From positions 5,049,001-5,113,000 of the forward strand of contig NZ_CP138858.1 in assembly GCF_033878955.1 (NCBI RefSeq): a stretch of 64,000 nt of DNA, written 5' to 3'. Position 1 is the stretch's first letter, and each line of letters opens with the position of its first letter. Below the pieces are notes generated by a model that worked only from the letters and a program-made list of their open reading frames with translations, was not told where the DNA came from and did no database searches. The DNA comes from Coraliomargarita algicola. GTDB taxonomy: Bacteria; Verrucomicrobiota; Verrucomicrobiia; Opitutales; Coraliomargaritaceae. Positions 61,727 through 64,000 of the stretch are shown piece after piece. The position numbers were made by a program, and so were the translations under genes.

Positions 61727-62336
61727 CAAAATATTTTGGATCGGGGATAGTATCTTTGTGCATTATCGTCCCTACCTGGTGCAATACTTACAGGGAGTCG
61801 CAGAAGTCGACAATCGAAATGGTTATCGTCAAGCCCTAGAGGACTTAGACCATCCGAGAGGAACGAACTGTGGGGACTCTTCGATGGTATTATCTTTTTT
61901 AAAGATGGTATTGGCGTCGCCTGATTTTTTGGCTGATTTAATCGTTATTAATTGCGGCTTGCATGATATAAAAACGACCCCAAATGCTAGCCTGAAACAA
62001 GTCGACCGCACCGAATACATTCAAAACTTGCGAGGGATCGTTGACTTGGTGGGAGCGTATGGGCATCGATTAGTATGGGTATCGACGACTCCAGTTGACG
62101 ACACACGTCATCAGAAGTTTTGCCCCGAAGTGCTTCGTCATCAAAGTGATGTGCTTGCCTATAACGCTGCCGCATATCAGATCATGCGGCATTCACATAT
62201 TCCTGTCATCGATCTACATGGTTTTACTGCTTCTCTCGGTGATGATCTCTATATGGATCATGTGCATTATAATGAGGCAGTGCGCAGCTTACAGGCAGCC
62301 TATCTCAGTGGGCACATCGAGCGTCTTTTGCTTTGA
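61704..62336 (+). CDS. Cytoplasmic SGNH-type esterase
   Basis: A 210-residue SGNH hydrolase. Block I is FWIGDSIFV with nucleophile Ser16; Asn in VINCGLHDI is the oxyanion position; the catalytic Asp/His pair is in MDHVHYNEA. It lacks a signal peptide. The start at 61704 lies inside the end of the preceding gene, in another frame (23-base overlap). Probably removes acyl groups from imported sugars, as part of the same operon. Confidence 0.82.
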   Translation: MKKESSPSKIFWIGDSIFVHYRPYLVQYLQGVAEVDNRNGYRQALEDLDHPRGTNCGDSSMVLSFLKMVLASPDFLADLIVINCGLHDIKTTPNASLKQVDRTEYIQNLRGIVDLVGAYGHRLVWVSTTPVDDTRHQKFCPEVLRHQSDVLAYNAAAYQIMRHSHIPVIDLHGFTASLGDDLYMDHVHYNEAVRSLQAAYLSGHIERLLL

Positions 62337-62361
62337 TTGCTCTAGCTGAATAATGATATCT

Positions 62362-63240
62362 TTATTCTTGATTCAATACTTCGTTGGGCCGAATGAAGTG
62401 TGATGCCAATTCCGGCACTTCCACTTCTAGTAAATTCAAGACCCATTGTGCGACGATCCGACTCGCCGAGAGTGAGAAGTGTGTACGGTCTGTCGTTCCT
62501 TCTGGGCTAAAGCGCTGGATGGCTTCTTTATCAGTGATCTGTGCGAGTTGATTTAAACTGTAATTATGTAAGTCTATGTGAGGGACTTGCATCTCTTGGG
62601 CAACTATACGCACGGATTCGGCGTAAGGGGCGAGTGAGTCCCGCAGTGTGCCATCAACTGAGTAGGTGCGTCGGCATACGGGGGTGACTAGGATTGGTTG
62701 TGCGCCGTGCTCGCGTGCTTCTTGTATATATCGACGTAAGTGATCTCGATAGTCTGTCTCGGGGGCACTCTCACGCTCTGGACCTTTTCCTTTTTGGTCA
62801 TTGTGACCAAATTGAATGAATATCCAGTCGGGAGTCAGTTTGAGAGCGTCGTCCCAACGGCCTTCCGACCTAAAGCTGCGGGAACTGCGACCACCCACAG
62901 CGGTGTTGATTACTTCTATGTCGTCGGTGGTCCATTGCTGAAGTGCCCATCCCCAACCAGCCTGATCTTTGTCTCTGCTTTTTCCCGTTACGGTGGAATC
63001 TCCCACAAGCACGATAAGTTCTCGTTCTGATGAGGCGTTTGGGGACGTATTGGTTTGATTCATCATTGAAGTTTCTAACATGGATTTTTCAGTAGGTAGG
63101 GCCGTGGCCACGGGAGTTGCTTGCATGTTTGGAAGGACTGTTTCGCTTAAGTGATTTGCTGTCTTTAAATGATTGGCCGATGCGACACTTGCTAGTGTTA
63201 GTGCTGCGATGCAGATTAAAAATCGATGGATATTTTTCAT
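62362..63240 (-). CDS. Secreted SGNH acetylesterase (rhamnogalacturonan acetylesterase-like)
   Basis: A 292-residue exported esterase. A signal peptide opens the protein (FLICIAALTLASVASA). The SGNH blocks are VGDSTVTGK (Ser), AVGGRSSRSF (Gly), FIQFGHNDQKG (Asn) and TTDRTHFSLSAS (Asp and His). The GRSSRSF and GHNDQKG forms are typical of the rhamnogalacturonan acetylesterase group (CE12-like). The start at 63240 gives a normal signal peptide; an upstream in-frame ATG at 63342 gives a poor one. It faces the SGNH gene in a convergent arrangement with only 25 bases between, and no terminator is obvious there. Confidence 0.87.
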   Translation of the reverse strand: MKNIHRFLICIAALTLASVASANHLKTANHLSETVLPNMQATPVATALPTEKSMLETSMMNQTNTSPNASSERELIVLVGDSTVTGKSRDKDQAGWGWALQQWTTDDIEVINTAVGGRSSRSFRSEGRWDDALKLTPDWIFIQFGHNDQKGKGPERESAPETDYRDHLRRYIQEAREHGAQPILVTPVCRRTYSVDGTLRDSLAPYAESVRIVAQEMQVPHIDLHNYSLNQLAQITDKEAIQRFSPEGTTDRTHFSLSASRIVAQWVLNLLEVEVPELASHFIRPNEVLNQE

Positions 63241-63365
63241 TTCGGCTAAGTATGATAATTGAAAATGTAATACACGCTTTGCGTGATTGATCTTGATTGA
63301 AGTGATCATTTTGTCGAGCGATTTTAGTGTTGTGATTTTCATATATAATTGGTGGTTTCATCATA

Positions 63366-64000
63366 ATGAAATCTGAACCTTGCCAGTTACTACTTATTGG
63401 AATCGGAGGCTACGGCCACTATTACATTGAGGCGATCCAGTCATTCGAAAAACAGGGAATTCTCAAGTTGGTCGGGATCGTAGATCCAGCACCTGAAAGT
63501 GCTCCTGATTGGGCGGAACTTAAGAAACGTAATTTGCGGGAGTATGCGTCTGTTGAGGCATTTCTGAATGATCCGATCCGCGTTGATCTAGCGGCGATCG
63601 TTTCACCTATATCATTTCATATGTCACAGAGCTGTGCCTTACTTCGGGCGGGAATTAATGTTTTATGTGAAAAGCCGATTGCAGCCACTATTGAAGAAGT
63701 CGCTGCGATGAAGTGCGCACGGGATGAGTCTGGGAAATTTCTGGAAATTGGGTATCAGTGGACATTTAGTCCAGCGATACAAGAGTTGAAGGCTGATGTC
63801 TTGAAGGGCTGCTTTGGTCGGGCAGAAAAGCTACTAACTCGAGTCGCATGGCCTCGATCGAGTGCTTATTATCAACGAAATAACTGGGCAGGAAAAATTC
63901 ACAATGCGCAGGGGCGGCCCGTCTATGATAGCCCAGTCAATAATGCGACGGCACATTATTTGCATAATATGCTCTTCATTTTGGGGGAGGAATTGCATCT
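63366..64000 (+). CDS. Gfo/Idh/MocA-family oxidoreductase (partial, runs off the window)
   Basis: The first 211 codons of an NAD(P)-dependent sugar oxidoreductase. The cofactor loop LLIGIGGYGHYYIEA is at the start and NVLCEKPIA (EKP motif) near residue 100; FLEIGYQWTFSPAIQELK follows. The family acts on sugars, inositols and glycosidic substrates. It is divergent from the acetylesterase gene, with a ~125-base gap between the two starts. The 3' end is beyond the window. Confidence 0.9.
   Translation, partial: MKSEPCQLLLIGIGGYGHYYIEAIQSFEKQGILKLVGIVDPAPESAPDWAELKKRNLREYASVEAFLNDPIRVDLAAIVSPISFHMSQSCALLRAGINVLCEKPIAATIEEVAAMKCARDESGKFLEIGYQWTFSPAIQELKADVLKGCFGRAEKLLTRVAWPRSSAYYQRNNWAGKIHNAQGRPVYDSPVNNATAHYLHNMLFILGEELH

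Overview
The window looks like chromosomal DNA of a marine, polysaccharide-degrading Verrucomicrobiota, most like the Opitutales/Puniceicoccales (Coraliomargarita- or Lentimonas-like). This is inferred from gene content: a Verru_Chthon cassette protein A-type giant pseudopilin, PEP-CTERM proteins, many secreted multidomain carbohydrate-active proteins, a formylglycine sulfatase, LacI- and AraC-type regulators and paired ExbD genes. No rRNA or other phylogenetic marker is present, so the placement is tentative.

Layout. 1-833: a decayed secreted protein gene rearranged by an internal tandem duplication. 906-5956: a secreted beta-helix/CBM6 protein (-) and a GH43 glycosidase (+), divergent across a 400-bp control region. 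5957-6484: diverged intergenic repeats and a 44-codon fossil of a GH3 glycosidase. 6485-32648: a long minus-strand glycan-use cluster holding GH78 rhamnosidase (frameshifted), a cytoplasmic clan GH-A hydrolase, a multidomain esterase, a large secreted GH-A protein with C-terminal CBM9-like domain, a giant pseudopilin and partner, a GH94 phosphorylase, a TPR lipoprotein, a complete but unusual sugar ABC importer, and a second GH-A/CBM9 paralogue. 32864-38989: a plus-strand group with a LacI regulator, sulfatase, enolase-superfamily dehydratase, SDR and a PEP-CTERM protein. 39065-41372: a decayed IS5-type element, a truncated secreted-protein gene and an IS66 fragment. 41667-46442: a mutarotase-fold protein and an ExbB-ExbD-ExbD-coiled-coil operon. 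46520-47608: an rve-type transposase. 47942-50115: tRNA-Ser(CGA), an FAD monooxygenase, a small basic protein and tRNA-Cys(GCA). 50232-53015: an AraC regulator divergent from a PIG-L deacetylase/NagB-like pair. 53301-64000: a second LacI regulator divergent from a plus-strand group (PEP-CTERM protein, pseudopilin, secreted hypothetical, GH42-like giant, alpha/alpha-barrel protein, SGNH esterase), then a convergent acetylesterase-like SGNH protein and a partial Gfo/Idh/MocA oxidoreductase.

How it may work together (inference). Secreted hydrolases, the esterase and the sulfatase trim a complex, probably sulfated and rhamnose-containing, algal glycan. The ABC importer takes up oligomers. GH94 phosphorolysis and cytoplasmic GH78/GH43/GH-A enzymes finish them, and the dehydratase plus SDR could feed an oxidative deoxy-sugar pathway.

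The most notable signal is a recurrent LacI-type palindrome with a central CG (TATAACGTTATA / TATAACGTTTTA / GCTATAACGATATAGC) found in front of at least eight transcription units across 37 kb, including directly before the LacI gene's own start codon. It points to a single local regulon. Second is the ExbB/ExbD/ExbD/662-aa operon, a candidate proton-driven envelope machine without a recognisable TonB.
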